Origin: Anaerolineae bacterium
GTDB taxonomy: Bacteria > Chloroflexota > Anaerolineae > Aggregatilineales > Phototrophicaceae
Length of the DNA: 64,000 nucleotides
Direction of reading: 5' to 3'
Assembly (NCBI GenBank): GCA_021296065.1
Contig: JAGWBD010000002.1
Span: 1-64,000, forward strand
Shown here: positions 49,671 to 57,914 of the stretch, piece by piece
Layout: every line of letters starts with the position of its first letter
Numbering within the stretch: the first letter of the stretch is position 1
Position numbers and translations under genes: made by a program
Notes under the pieces: model-generated
Seen by the model: the letters and a program-made list of their open reading frames with translations, nothing else
Databases searched by the model: none
Told to the model about the DNA's origin: nothing

Positions 49671-50135
49671 TTAGATGCCCAGGGCCAGTTGTGGCGAAGT
49701 CTCAGGCACCATGTGACGTGAAAGGTCGCCTTCCCTGCTTGCCTCATAGCCTCGCTGACGGGCTATTTTTCCCAGAATGTCAGCCATAAGGAAGCGGTGA
49801 CATTCCCGACTGTCTGACCCTGTGTTGCAGTAACAGGTGAGGACGAGTCGTTTGTCCTCGTCAATGGCATCCCGGATGAGATCATGAAACACCTGCGCAT
49901 ATCTCGCGTAGCGTTTGCGCAGCAAGTCCTGATACTGCCTGGTGTAGGTTGGCCAGTCTATTCGATCCTCCTTAAAGTCCAGCACCATTCGCCACTCCGG
50001 CGCCATTAATCTGCCGGCCTCCTCGTTGGCCGATTTCCTTGTGATATCAAGCACGCGTTCGTCCGACGCTGCCTTGTGGTTAATGCGCGCAGTGGCGATG
50101 CGCAAGACCTGCGCCTTCAACCTACTGTCCGTCAT
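49671..50135 (-). CDS. DUF488-related protein with C-x-C and CHR motif
   Basis: This is a 154-residue cytoplasmic protein. It has 'VLDITRKSANEEAGRLMAPE', then 'WPTYTRQYQDLLRKRYARYA', and the characteristic C-terminal 'RLVLTCYCNTGSDSRECHRF' followed by 'LMADILGKIARQ'. It corresponds to proteins described as DUF488-like, with the Cys pair and CHR triad of that superfamily (resembling small phage/plasmid-encoded proteins). No function is known. The ATG at 50135 has 'gaagggaaccggc' upstream. The gene abuts the DUF488 N-terminal fragment (TAA directly followed by ATG). Confidence 0.72.
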   Translation of the reverse strand: MTDSRLKAQVLRIATARINHKAASDERVLDITRKSANEEAGRLMAPEWRMVLDFKEDRIDWPTYTRQYQDLLRKRYARYAQVFHDLIRDAIDEDKRLVLTCYCNTGSDSRECHRFLMADILGKIARQRGYEASREGDLSRHMVPETSPQLALGI

Positions 50136-50250
50136 GCCGGTTCCCTTCATCCGATTCCAAGTATAACGCGCGGCGCAGTCCCTGTTGCCACAGGGAACTA
50201 CTTGCGGCACAATAACCGCGGCTCTTCCAATCAAGCAAAGGAGGCCGTTG

Positions 50251-51339
50251 ATGCGCAGCAAAAAAGCCCTGTTGATCGTGATTGCGCTCTGCCTGCTGAC
50301 CATGCCCACAGTGGCGCAGGAGGCCGAAGCCACGGCCGAAATCAGTTGGCCGCCGCCTGTTTATCTCCTGCGCGGCGAGGTCTCCCTCAGGGGCACGGTT
50401 AACCTGCCTGGCATGACCAGTTATTACATTGAATATCGCGCGCTGGATGACGACCTTATGGCGCCGGACTCGCGCGCCTACCTGCCGGTTACCCTGCCAT
50501 CCGGCACACCCGTCGTGGATGACGTGCTGGGCACCTGGGATACGGGCATCGTTGCCGATGGTCTTTACGAGTTGCGGCTGAATGTCGTGACCCCTGGCGG
50601 CGAGATGATGCGCCAGGTGCTCGGGCCCCTGCGCGTGGAAAACGAACGCATGCCGGACGAAGGCATGGGGGTGGTCATGGAAGAAGAGACGCCTGTGCCC
50701 GATGAATCGCCAAGAGTGACGGCGCGCGTCAACGCCAACGTTCGCACGGGCGACAGCACCAGCTTCCGCGCCATCGACGCCCTGCTCACCGGCGAAAGCG
50801 CGCCGATTCTGGGCGTCAGCAGCAGGGGCAGCGGCTGGTACCAGATCGCCCTGCCCAACGGGCGCCGCGGCTGGATCTCGGACGTTGTGGTGCTGGTGTC
50901 GGGCAACATTGAAAACCTGCCGCGCATCGTGCCGCCGCCGCTGCCGCCCCCGCCGACGATTACACCGGTTCCCGCCAACGCCGACCTGATCGTCGAGTGG
51001 ATCAACTTTGAACCTGAGCAGCCGCGTTGCAACGAGGCGGTTAAAATCACGGCGCAGATTGCCAACATCGGTTCGGGCAACTCGGGCGCCAGCGGCGTCA
51101 TCCTGGTGCAGGACTGGCACATCAACACCGGGACGATCAGCGCGACCACCAGCGGTGGCTTCCCTGCCCTCGAGCCCGGCCAACGCTTTACTGCGGTCAT
51201 GAACCTGACCGTGACCACCTTTTACAATGAAGGCCATCGTCTGGTGATCACGCTCGACACCGCCAACGCAGTGGCGGAGAGCAACGAAGGCAACAACAGC
51301 GCCAGTCGCGACTATACGCTGGCGCAGGCCGGCTGCTGA
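50251..51339 (+). CDS. Secreted SH3/CARDB protein, copy 1
   Basis: This is a 362-residue exported protein. The signal peptide 'RSKKALLIVIALCLLTMPTV' is cut near 'VAQ'. An Ig-like domain follows (residues ~30-130; 'PVYLLRGEVSLRGTVNLPGM'), then an SH3b domain ('VTARVNANVRTGDSTSFRAI', 'GWYQIALPNGRRGWISDVVV'), a Pro-rich hinge (PPPLPPPP) and a C-terminal CARDB-like beta-sandwich ('AVKITAQIANIGSGNSGASG' and 'AVAESNEGNNSASRDYTL'). The whole architecture repeats in the next gene, so this is a tandem duplication. It probably acts at the cell surface as a binding/adhesion protein. The ATG at 50251 has 'aaaggaggccgttg' upstream. Confidence 0.85.
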   Translation: MRSKKALLIVIALCLLTMPTVAQEAEATAEISWPPPVYLLRGEVSLRGTVNLPGMTSYYIEYRALDDDLMAPDSRAYLPVTLPSGTPVVDDVLGTWDTGIVADGLYELRLNVVTPGGEMMRQVLGPLRVENERMPDEGMGVVMEEETPVPDESPRVTARVNANVRTGDSTSFRAIDALLTGESAPILGVSSRGSGWYQIALPNGRRGWISDVVVLVSGNIENLPRIVPPPLPPPPTITPVPANADLIVEWINFEPEQPRCNEAVKITAQIANIGSGNSGASGVILVQDWHINTGTISATTSGGFPALEPGQRFTAVMNLTVTTFYNEGHRLVITLDTANAVAESNEGNNSASRDYTLAQAGC

Positions 51340-51397
51340 GGCAAGGTCAACCTCACCGGCGTCATTGCATGGTGAGGGCATCGCCGCGAGAAACGAT

Positions 51398-51427
51398 ACC
51401 GCCCTGGAGGCCACCCTCCAGGGCGGT
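51398..51427 (+). terminator. Strong hairpin between the paralogous SH3/CARDB genes
   Basis: ACCGCCCTGGAGG (51398-51410) and CCTCCAGGGCGGT (51415-51427) form a perfect 13-bp stem with loop CCAC, 58 bp after the first gene's stop. The following sequence (cagcagaaatttg) has only a short T-run. It probably separates the two transcripts. Confidence 0.65.
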
Positions 51428-51573
51428 CAGCAGAAATTTGATGCAGAAGGCGATCATGCGTTCCTGAGCCCCCTGCCCGGGGGACTCGCGTGGCCGGGTG
51501 AAGCTGTCCGTTTGCCAGAGCAGAATTCATGCGGCACTATTGTGGCGACATAAAAAGTCTGTGGAGGCCTGTG

Positions 51574-52698
51574 ATGCGCAGCAAGTTAATCTCCATGTTC
51601 GCGGTTGTGCTGTGTCTGCTGGTCCTGCCCGTCGTGGCGCAGGAAGCGGAGGAACCAACGGCAGAGATCACCTGGCCACCGGCAGTCTATGTCCTGCGCG
51701 GCGAGGTCTCCCTGAGAGGCACTGTCAACCTCCCCGACATGACCAGTTTCTTCATAGAGTATCGCGCGCTGGATGATGACCTCGGCGCGCCCGACTCACG
51801 CCCCTGGCTACCTGTCTCCCTGCCATCCACCACAGCCGTGGTCGACGACGTGCTGGGCGCCTGGGATACCACTGCCGTGGAGGATGGCCTCTATGAACTG
51901 CGTCTGAACGTGCTTTCCGGCGGCGGCGACATGGCTCACCAGGTCGTATGGCCGCTGCGTGTCGAAAACCAGGACATGATGGCCGGCGACATGACCATGG
52001 TGATAGAGGAGGCGACGGAGGAGACGATGGCCGTCTCCGATGATTCGCCCAGGGTGACGGCTCGCGTCAACGCCAACGTGCGCTCCGGCGACAGCACCCG
52101 TTTCCGCATCATCGGCGTCCTGCGCAACGGCGACAGCGCGCCCGCGCTTGGCATCAGCAGTCGCGGCTCCGGCTGGTTCCGCATTGAACTGTCGGACGGC
52201 CGCCCCGGCTGGATTTCGCCCACTGTGGTAAACGCGTCGGGCGCGACCGACGACCTGCCACAGATCGTGCCGCCACCGCTGCCGCCACCGCCGCCGACTG
52301 TCGTCCCCACCGGCGACGTTGATCTGGTCGCCGGTCACATGCGCCACGGCTCGCCAGGAGGGGTAATTGTTTGCGGTGTGGGCTTTGTCGTTGAGGTTGA
52401 CGTGGCCAACTTCGGCACGACTCCTTCACCCGGAGGCAGGGTCCGTTTTCTTGACTATGGCCTCAAGAACGACGGGGGTCGGCGGGATGACGTTGCGCAA
52501 GAGACAATCGGGGAGTTCCCGCCCATCGCGCCCGGCCAGACCGTCGGCGCCAAGGCGTGGCTGACCGTATCTCGCCACGTCAACAGCAATCACGTTATCT
52601 ACGCGCAGGTCAACTTCGACAATGCGATTCCCGAGCGGACCAATGCGAACAACAACACGCAGATGGGCCTCTACAAACTCCAAAGAGGGAATTGCTAG
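51574..52698 (+). CDS. Secreted SH3/CARDB protein, copy 2
   Basis: This 374-residue paralogue of the preceding protein has the same domain order: signal peptide ('RSKLISMFAVVLCLLVLPVV'), Ig-like domain ('AVYVLRGEVSLRGTVNLPDM'), SH3b domain ('VTARVNANVRSGDSTRFRII', 'GWFRIELSDGRPGWISPTVV'), PPPLPPPP hinge and a C-terminal beta domain. The first two-thirds are close to copy 1. The C-terminal domain has diverged ('DLVAGHMRHGSPGGVIVCGV', then 'INDNAIPERTNANNNT'-like end), suggesting separate binding targets. The ATG at 51574 follows 'ggaggcctgtg'. Confidence 0.85.
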   Translation: MRSKLISMFAVVLCLLVLPVVAQEAEEPTAEITWPPAVYVLRGEVSLRGTVNLPDMTSFFIEYRALDDDLGAPDSRPWLPVSLPSTTAVVDDVLGAWDTTAVEDGLYELRLNVLSGGGDMAHQVVWPLRVENQDMMAGDMTMVIEEATEETMAVSDDSPRVTARVNANVRSGDSTRFRIIGVLRNGDSAPALGISSRGSGWFRIELSDGRPGWISPTVVNASGATDDLPQIVPPPLPPPPPTVVPTGDVDLVAGHMRHGSPGGVIVCGVGFVVEVDVANFGTTPSPGGRVRFLDYGLKNDGGRRDDVAQETIGEFPPIAPGQTVGAKAWLTVSRHVNSNHVIYAQVNFDNAIPERTNANNNTQMGLYKLQRGNC

Positions 52699-52857
52699 CA
52701 GGCAATTGCGCCAGATGCCCGGTTGCAGCAGGAAGGAGAACGGCGGGTTGCCGGCGCAACACTGCCTGCCCTGGTCACAGGATCCGCGCAGGGCGCTGCA
52801 GGTCCGCCTGACGGCCGCGTCCGCGCGGACCTGGCGCCACTGGACGTCGCTGCTTCC

Positions 52858-53169
52858 ATGAAGCACTGGCTTTACCGCATCCAGCCGCTGCGTCTCAAGA
52901 TGCTCGTCACGGGCGGCACGGAAGAGGAAAAAGCCATACTTGAGCAGCACTTCGCGTATCTGCAAGGGCTCTGTAACGAGGGCAGGGTGCATCTGGCCGG
53001 CCGCACCCTGCTGGCCGATTACCACAGCTTCGGCATCGTCATCTTTGAGGCGCCTGACGAAGACGCGGCGCTGGCCGTCATGCACAAGGACCCGGGCGTG
53101 CAACAGCGCCTCTTCCGCGCCGAACTTTTCCCCTGGCGCACAGCGCTGCCATTGCCTTCCAATGAATGA
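52858..53169 (+). CDS. YciI-like protein
   Basis: This 103-residue protein of the YCII superfamily has the pattern 'WLYRIQPLRLKMLVTGGTEE', 'EQHFAYLQGLCNEGRVHLAG', 'FGIVIFEAPDEDAALAVMHK' and 'FRAELFPWRTAL', with the His of the usual catalytic-like pair (H in 'EQHF') and Asp 'DP' at 'HKDPGV'. The fold is ferredoxin-like and the substrate unknown. The ATG at 52858 is chosen because the domain begins directly after it, although no ribosome site is evident and the frame is open upstream to 52723. It is followed by the SDR gene after 48 bp. Confidence 0.85.
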   Translation: MKHWLYRIQPLRLKMLVTGGTEEEKAILEQHFAYLQGLCNEGRVHLAGRTLLADYHSFGIVIFEAPDEDAALAVMHKDPGVQQRLFRAELFPWRTALPLPSNE

Positions 53170-53217
53170 ATTTGACCGGGACGGGGACGCGCTCCCGGGG
53201 ACGCCGCAGGAGGTCTC

Positions 53218-53967
53218 ATGACTGCCGATTTGCAGGGTAAGGTCATTCTCGTCACCGGGGCGGCGCAGGGCATCGGCGCGGCCACGGCCGAACTCTGCGC
53301 ATTGCGTGGCGCCCGCGTCGTCATCGCCGACCACAAGGCCAGCGGTGAAGCGCGCGCCGCGGCCATCCGCGACGAGGGCGGCTGCGCGGACTTTCTGCAG
53401 ACGGACGTGCGCCAGCAAGATGAGGTCAGGGCCCTCATCGACTTTGTGCGCGAGCGCCACGGCGGGCTGGACAAGGTGGTCTGCGCCGCCGGCGTCCTGC
53501 CCGGCCCCTGGCTCTCGCCCGAAGAGATGCCGCTGGAGGACTTCAAACGCGCCCTCGACGTCAACATCACCGGGGTTTTCCTCTGCGCCAAATACAGCGC
53601 GCCCCTGCTTGAGGCCAGCGGTCGTGGCGTCTTCGTCGTCATCGCGTCCGGCGCCGGCGTCTTCGGTCCCAGTTCCTCGCTGGCCTACGCCTCCGGCAAG
53701 GGCGGCGCCAACGGCCTCTCCATGACCCTGCAGGAGCGCCTTGCGGACCGCGGCATTCGCGTCAACACCATCTACCCCGGCAACATCATCACCGAAATCA
53801 AGCTCAGCGTGGATATCGCCCGCGCACGTCGCGAAGGTCGACCGGAGCAGGACGCGCACGATTACGCCAGCGAGCACTACGGCATGCCCGAAGGCGTCGC
53901 GAAAGTCATCGGCTTCGTCCTCAGCGACGAGGCCGACTACCTGCGCGGCGGTGTGCGTACCCGTTAG
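53218..53967 (+). CDS. SDR family oxidoreductase
   Basis: This is a classical short-chain dehydrogenase/reductase of 249 residues. It has a TGxxxGIG cofactor motif in 'VILVTGAAQGIGAATAELCA', 'VVCAAGVLPGPW', the catalytic Ser in 'VIASGAGVFGPSSSLAYA', and the Y-x3-K as YASGK. The early strand ends in 'VVIADHK', consistent with an NAD(H) preference. The substrate is unknown. The ATG at 53218 has 'gcaggaggtctc' upstream. It sits after the YciI-like gene and may share its transcript. The last codons (GGVRTR) lie inside a 40-bp sequence repeated 186 bp downstream. Confidence 0.9.
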   Translation: MTADLQGKVILVTGAAQGIGAATAELCALRGARVVIADHKASGEARAAAIRDEGGCADFLQTDVRQQDEVRALIDFVRERHGGLDKVVCAAGVLPGPWLSPEEMPLEDFKRALDVNITGVFLCAKYSAPLLEASGRGVFVVIASGAGVFGPSSSLAYASGKGGANGLSMTLQERLADRGIRVNTIYPGNIITEIKLSVDIARARREGRPEQDAHDYASEHYGMPEGVAKVIGFVLSDEADYLRGGVRTR

Positions 53968-54386
53968 ACACGCCCTTACCCCAAACCCTTTCCCGTCCTG
54001 GGGGACGGGAGCCCTTCCGCTCAGTCGGGGGAGCCCTTCCCAAAAAGAGGGCGCCAGGGAATGGCGCCCCTGGCTGTAGGGGCGATTTATCAAATCGCCC
54101 GGCAGGCGCCGAACACGCATCGCCGGCGACGCGGCGGTGTGCACCCGTTAGGCTCGCCCTCACCCCAAATCCCTCTCCCTCAGGGAGGGGGACTTTATGC
54201 AGCACTCTGCTTCAACGCTCTCCCCGGCCAATGCATAGTCTCCCCCTCTCTCCGGGAAGGGCTCCCGCGACCGAGCGGGACAGGGGGTCGGGGGGGGAAG
54301 GGGTGAGGCCCCCTTCCAATTCCGAACCCGCAAAGCCCCGGAAACGTAATCCTCTGTATACTATGGACAGGGAATTCGCCTTGCCC
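53968..54386. repeat. Repeat-rich intergenic region, 419 bp
   Basis: No gene could be supported. Contents in order are as follows. A hairpin TCCCGTCC-TGGG-GGACGGGA (53991-54010) is preceded by 'accccaaaccct'. A REP-like palindrome lies at 54080-54100. A partial second copy (54133-54172) repeats the sequence 53947-53988 that spans the SDR stop codon ('ggcggtgtgc...cccgttag...cgccct...accccaaa'). Another purine/pyrimidine block of the same family runs through 54240-54310. A TATACT -10-like box lies at 54356-54361 before the NfeD gene. Confidence 0.65.
54080..54100. repeat. REP-like palindrome, distant copy
   Basis: GGGCGATTT-ATC-AAATCGCCC, identical to 10908-10928, including the preceding 'ctgta'. 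It lies in the gene-free stretch after the SDR gene. Confidence 0.85.
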
Positions 54387-55013
54387 ATGATTCAACTTGC
54401 GCCGGACATCGTCTATCTCGGCCTCGTTCTCGGCCTGTGGCTGGGAGTTACGGCGACCTTCGTGCCGGGCACGGGCCTGCTTGAGTTGCTCGCCGTCGCG
54501 GGCATCTGCGGCTCGCTGCTGCTGCTGACCGGCATGCCGGTCAACTGGATCGGCGTGCTGCTGGTGGTGGCGGGCGCTTCGGCCTTCATGTTGCTGCCCT
54601 TCCTGCTGCGGCCGCGCCATACCCTGCTGACCGGCGCCGGTCTGGCCCTGCAGGTGGCCGGCGGCCTGCTGATGTTCCCCGCCGGCGGGGTCTCGCCGCT
54701 GATCATCGGCCTCAGCGTGGCGCTCGCGCTGCTTTACTGGCGCTTCGCCCTCTTGCCGGCGCTGGCCCGTGTGCGCAAGGCACCACCGGCCCTGGCCCTG
54801 GACGACTTCCAGGGCGAAACCGGACGCGTTACGCGCGCGCTGGACCCGGTCGGCACGGTCCTCCTGCGCGGCGAACTGTGGAGCGCGACCAGCGATCGAC
54901 CGCTGGCGACGGGCGTCGAAGTCGTCGTCATCGGGCGCGAGGGGCTGAACCTGCGCGTGAGCGAGCGAGCGCAGGCCATGGCCGTTGACGAAAGCCTCAT
55001 GTCCACCGAGTGA
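54387..55013 (+). CDS. NfeD family membrane protein
   Basis: This is a 208-residue membrane protein. Four to five hydrophobic segments ('IVYLGLVLGLWLGVTATFVP', 'TGLLELLAVAGICGSLLLLT', 'LTGAGLALQVAGGLLMFPAG') are followed by a soluble OB-fold domain from about residue 140 ('LDDFQGETGRVTRALDPVGT', 'LATGVEVVVIGREGLNLRVS'). NfeD proteins partner SPFH proteins in membrane microdomains. The next gene, 18 bp on, encodes just such a partner. The ATG at 54387 is preferred over the ATG at 54363, which overlaps the predicted -10; a TTG at 54381 is a third option. Confidence 0.88.
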   Translation: MIQLAPDIVYLGLVLGLWLGVTATFVPGTGLLELLAVAGICGSLLLLTGMPVNWIGVLLVVAGASAFMLLPFLLRPRHTLLTGAGLALQVAGGLLMFPAGGVSPLIIGLSVALALLYWRFALLPALARVRKAPPALALDDFQGETGRVTRALDPVGTVLLRGELWSATSDRPLATGVEVVVIGREGLNLRVSERAQAMAVDESLMSTE

Positions 55014-55031
55014 CAATGACTGGAGTCCCCC

Positions 55032-55925
55032 ATGCCTTTTGATCCCGGTTCCATTCTCGCGGTCCTTTTCGTGATTTTCGTGGTGCTCGTCATCGTGCGC
55101 CACGTGCACATCGTGCCGGAATACCAGCGTCTGGTCGTGCTGGCGCTGGGCCGCTACGCCGGTACGCGCGGCCCCGGCGTCGTCATCATCATTCCCGTCC
55201 TCGAACGCGCCATTCGCGTCGACATGCGCGAAAGGTTCCTTGATATCCCGGCGCAGACGGCCATCACCCAGGACAACGCGCCAATCTCCATCGATTTCCT
55301 CGTCTACTATCGCGTCGTCGATCCCGAAAGTTCGGTCATTTCAGTCGATCACGTGGTGCACGCCTCCACCAACATCGCCACCACCACCCTGCGCGCCGTC
55401 ATCGGCGACATCTCGCTCGACGACGTGCTCTCCAAACGCGAACAGATCAACGACACCCTGCGCGTCAAACTGGATGAAGTCACCGAGCGCTGGGGCCTGA
55501 AGATCACCAGCGTCGAAATTCGCGAAATCGAGCCGCCGCGCGACGTGCAGGACGCCATGAACCGACAGATGAGCGCCGAGCGTGAACGTCGCGCCGAGGT
55601 CACGCGCGCCAGCGGCGAACGTGAGGCCTCCGTCACCGTGGCCGAAGGCGAGAAGCAGGCCGCAATCCTGCGCGCCGAAGGCGCCCGCCAGTCTGCCATC
55701 CTGCAGGCCGAGGGCGAGAAACAGGCGCAGCTACTGAAGGCCGAGGGTTACGCCGCGGCGCTGAAGGCCATCGAGGAAGAAGCGCACCAGGCCGGTGACA
55801 ACACCCTGCAGCTCGAATACCTGAACACCCTGCGTGATATCGGCAGCAGCCCGGCCACCAAACTGGTGCTGCCGCTGGATATTCTGCGTATGGCGCAGCG
55901 TTTCACCGGCGCAGGCGAGGAATAG
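55032..55925 (+). CDS. SPFH/stomatin-like protein (slipin)
   Basis: This 297-residue protein has an N-terminal membrane hairpin (GSILAVLFVIFVVLVIVRHV) followed by a band-7/PHB domain ('HIVPEYQRLVVLALGRYAGT' to 'KLDEVTERWGLKITSVEIRE'). A long Glu/Ala/Arg helix then drives oligomerisation ('EREASVTVAEGEKQAAILRA'). It likely scaffolds a membrane microdomain or regulates a membrane protease, acting with the NfeD protein encoded just upstream. The length and pattern match the slipin group. The ATG at 55032 has 'ggagtcccc' upstream. It forms a two-gene operon with the NfeD gene. Confidence 0.93.
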   Translation: MPFDPGSILAVLFVIFVVLVIVRHVHIVPEYQRLVVLALGRYAGTRGPGVVIIIPVLERAIRVDMRERFLDIPAQTAITQDNAPISIDFLVYYRVVDPESSVISVDHVVHASTNIATTTLRAVIGDISLDDVLSKREQINDTLRVKLDEVTERWGLKITSVEIREIEPPRDVQDAMNRQMSAERERRAEVTRASGEREASVTVAEGEKQAAILRAEGARQSAILQAEGEKQAQLLKAEGYAAALKAIEEEAHQAGDNTLQLEYLNTLRDIGSSPATKLVLPLDILRMAQRFTGAGEE

Positions 55926-55975
55926 CGACCGGGACGTGTTGGCGGGCAATTCAGCCGCCAGCCTGAACAGCGTCC

Positions 55976-56734
55976 TTACTGCAGAACCTGTAACAAAAGC
56001 CACAACACCGCCGCGGCCAGCAGTGTGCCGTCCATACGGTCCAGCAGGCCGCCGTGCCCCGGCAGCAGGGTGCCGCTGTCATCCGCCCGCCACTGTCGCT
56101 TCAGCAAGGACTCCAGCAGGTCGCCGCCAAGCGTGGCCAGGGCCACGCCCAGATTGAGTGGCAACGCCAACGCCAGCGGCATACCCCCCGCAGCGGCCAG
56201 CGCCAGCCCGGCGGCAACGCCCGCCAGCAAGCCCAGCAGGGCCCCCTCGACCGTCTTGCCCGGCGAGATGGCCGGCGCCAGGCGGTGGCGACCGAAACGA
56301 CGCCCGCCCAGCATCGCGGCGCTGTCCGCGCTCCAGTTGTTGGCGAAGAGCAGCAGCGTCCACAGCCGACCCTGCTCGCCGCTGCGCAGCAGGAGCAGCA
56401 AACCCAGCGCCGCGCCGACGTAAAGCGCAGCGACAGTCCCCAGGAGGAGCGCGCGTCTGCTGCGCAAGCCGGACAGCGGCGGCATCAGCAGGGCCAGCAG
56501 CAACCAGGGTTGGCCGTAGGCCAGCGCCAGGCTGATCGCCGGGACGCAGAGCGCCATGGCAACGGCCACGCGCCGCGGGGCCCGCCCCGGCAATTGGGCC
56601 AGTTCGTAGCCGCCCAGCGCGCCCGCCAGTAGCACCGCCAGCAGAAAGCCCGGTCCGCCCGCAGCGACCAGCAGCAGAATCAGCGGGCCGACCAGCAGCG
56701 CGGTGCGCACCCGTTTGCGCAGGTTGCCGTCCAT
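55976..56734 (-). CDS. cdsA: Phosphatidate cytidylyltransferase
   Basis: CdsA makes CDP-diacylglycerol from phosphatidate and CTP at the inner membrane. The 252-residue protein has about eight membrane spans. The family signature is near the C-terminus, 'LGGDLLESLLKRQWRADDSG' followed by 'LLPGHGGLLDRMDG', with the upstream 'ISPGKTVEG'. The ATG at 56734 begins directly at the conserved 'NLRKRVRTA'. It is divergent from lspA and convergent with the slipin gene. The usual partner uppS/dxr genes of a cell-envelope cluster are absent here. Confidence 0.93.
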   Translation of the reverse strand: MDGNLRKRVRTALLVGPLILLLVAAGGPGFLLAVLLAGALGGYELAQLPGRAPRRVAVAMALCVPAISLALAYGQPWLLLALLMPPLSGLRSRRALLLGTVAALYVGAALGLLLLLRSGEQGRLWTLLLFANNWSADSAAMLGGRRFGRHRLAPAISPGKTVEGALLGLLAGVAAGLALAAAGGMPLALALPLNLGVALATLGGDLLESLLKRQWRADDSGTLLPGHGGLLDRMDGTLLAAAVLWLLLQVLQ

Positions 56735-56829
56735 GGTCAGTCCTCGCTGCCGCGCCGGCGCCGGGAAGGGGCGCAGGCTTGCCTGGCGCTGGCCCGCGCC
56801 GTTACAATCGACGCAGGACAGGAGACCGC

Positions 56830-57327
56830 ATGCGACGCTACTGGCTGCAATTGCTGGGCATCTCGGGCAGCGTCCTGCTCGCCGACCAGGCCAGCAAGGC
56901 GCTGGTTCAGGCGCGTCTGCTGCCGGGCCAAAGCCTGGCGCCGCTGCCGACGCTGGAGTCCTGGTTCCGCTTTACCCACAACCAAAACCGGGGCGCGGCC
57001 TTTGGCATTCTGCCCGTGGCCGCCGACGTCTTCCTGCTCATCGCCGTGATCTTTGTGGTCGTTCTGCTCTGGTACTATCCGCGCCTGGCCCTTGCCGGCC
57101 CCCTGACGCGCCTCGCCAGCGGCCTGATCGGCGGCGGCGCGCTGGGCAACGCCGTCGACCGCCTGCAACACGGCCATGTCATCGATTTCATCCACTACCA
57201 GATTCCCGGCGTCATCTCCAACGTCTCCAACCTGGCGGACCACGCCATCGTGCTGGGGGCCCTGCTGTTGCTGCTTGACAGCTGGCTGCCCGCGCGACGC
57301 CGGCAACGGGCCTTCAGGGAGAGTTGA
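56830..57327 (+). CDS. lspA: Lipoprotein signal peptidase (signal peptidase II)
   Basis: LspA is the aspartic membrane peptidase that removes signal peptides from prolipoproteins. The 165-residue protein has four spans and both catalytic aspartates: D110 in 'GNAVDRLQHGHVIDFI' and D137 in 'NVSNLADHAIVLGALL'. The conserved 'THNQNRGAAFGIL' is also present. The ATG at 56830 has 'caggagaccgc' upstream and is preferred to an in-frame start at 56779. A predicted lipoprotein gene begins six bases after its stop, an obvious potential substrate. Confidence 0.95.
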   Translation: MRRYWLQLLGISGSVLLADQASKALVQARLLPGQSLAPLPTLESWFRFTHNQNRGAAFGILPVAADVFLLIAVIFVVVLLWYYPRLALAGPLTRLASGLIGGGALGNAVDRLQHGHVIDFIHYQIPGVISNVSNLADHAIVLGALLLLLDSWLPARRRQRAFRES

Positions 57328-57333
57328 GAACCC

Positions 57334-57894
57334 ATGACTATCTCTCATCGACGCAGCGTCGGCTTGCTGCTGGTCACACTGGTCTTGCTGGCCGCCTGTA
57401 GCGACCTCGTTCCCACCGGCAGCGACACGGCCGATCAGGCGACCTCGGCGCAGCAATTCATCCCCGAGCTGGAAGGCTACGTCCAGAGCGACGCCTCCAG
57501 CATCACCGACGCCATCACGACCCTCGGCGGCAGCGCTTCCCTGCTCAGCGGCAACCCCGGCCTCACCGCCGCCATCACGATCATCGACGGGCTGATCCAG
57601 TGTTATGAGGAAGTGGGCGCCATCGCCGCCAACATCTATGTGCTGGATACCGTGCTCCAGGGTCAGGGCCTCAGCGTGGGCGCGGTCGCCGTCATCAACC
57701 AGGAACGCCTCGCCCGCAATTTCCTCAATTGCGCGCTGCCCGAATCCCAACTCTTCTCCGCCCAGGCGAACAGCATGGAACCCTGCAGCGGCAGCGGTAC
57801 GCTGCTGGTTGCCAACGAGCACATCCACTATCTTTACGCGGCGACCGACCCGCTGCTCTGCCTCGCCTTCCAGAACCACTTCGACGCGCTCTAG
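57334..57894 (+). CDS. Predicted lipoprotein of unknown function
   Basis: This is a 186-residue exported protein with a lipobox: basic start, hydrophobic core 'GLLLVTLVLLAACSDL', and Cys near residue 22. The mature part is mildly acidic and Ala/Thr/Gly-rich. It holds four cysteines after the lipobox ('GLIQCYEEVG', 'FLNCALPE', 'MEPCSGSG', 'LLCLAFQ'), probably two disulfides. No family was recognised. It sits immediately downstream of lspA in the same transcript, an arrangement that may tie its processing to the peptidase. Confidence 0.8.
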   Translation: MTISHRRSVGLLLVTLVLLAACSDLVPTGSDTADQATSAQQFIPELEGYVQSDASSITDAITTLGGSASLLSGNPGLTAAITIIDGLIQCYEEVGAIAANIYVLDTVLQGQGLSVGAVAVINQERLARNFLNCALPESQLFSAQANSMEPCSGSGTLLVANEHIHYLYAATDPLLCLAFQNHFDAL

Positions 57895-57914
57895 CCGCGG
57901 CCGGCAAGGCGCGC

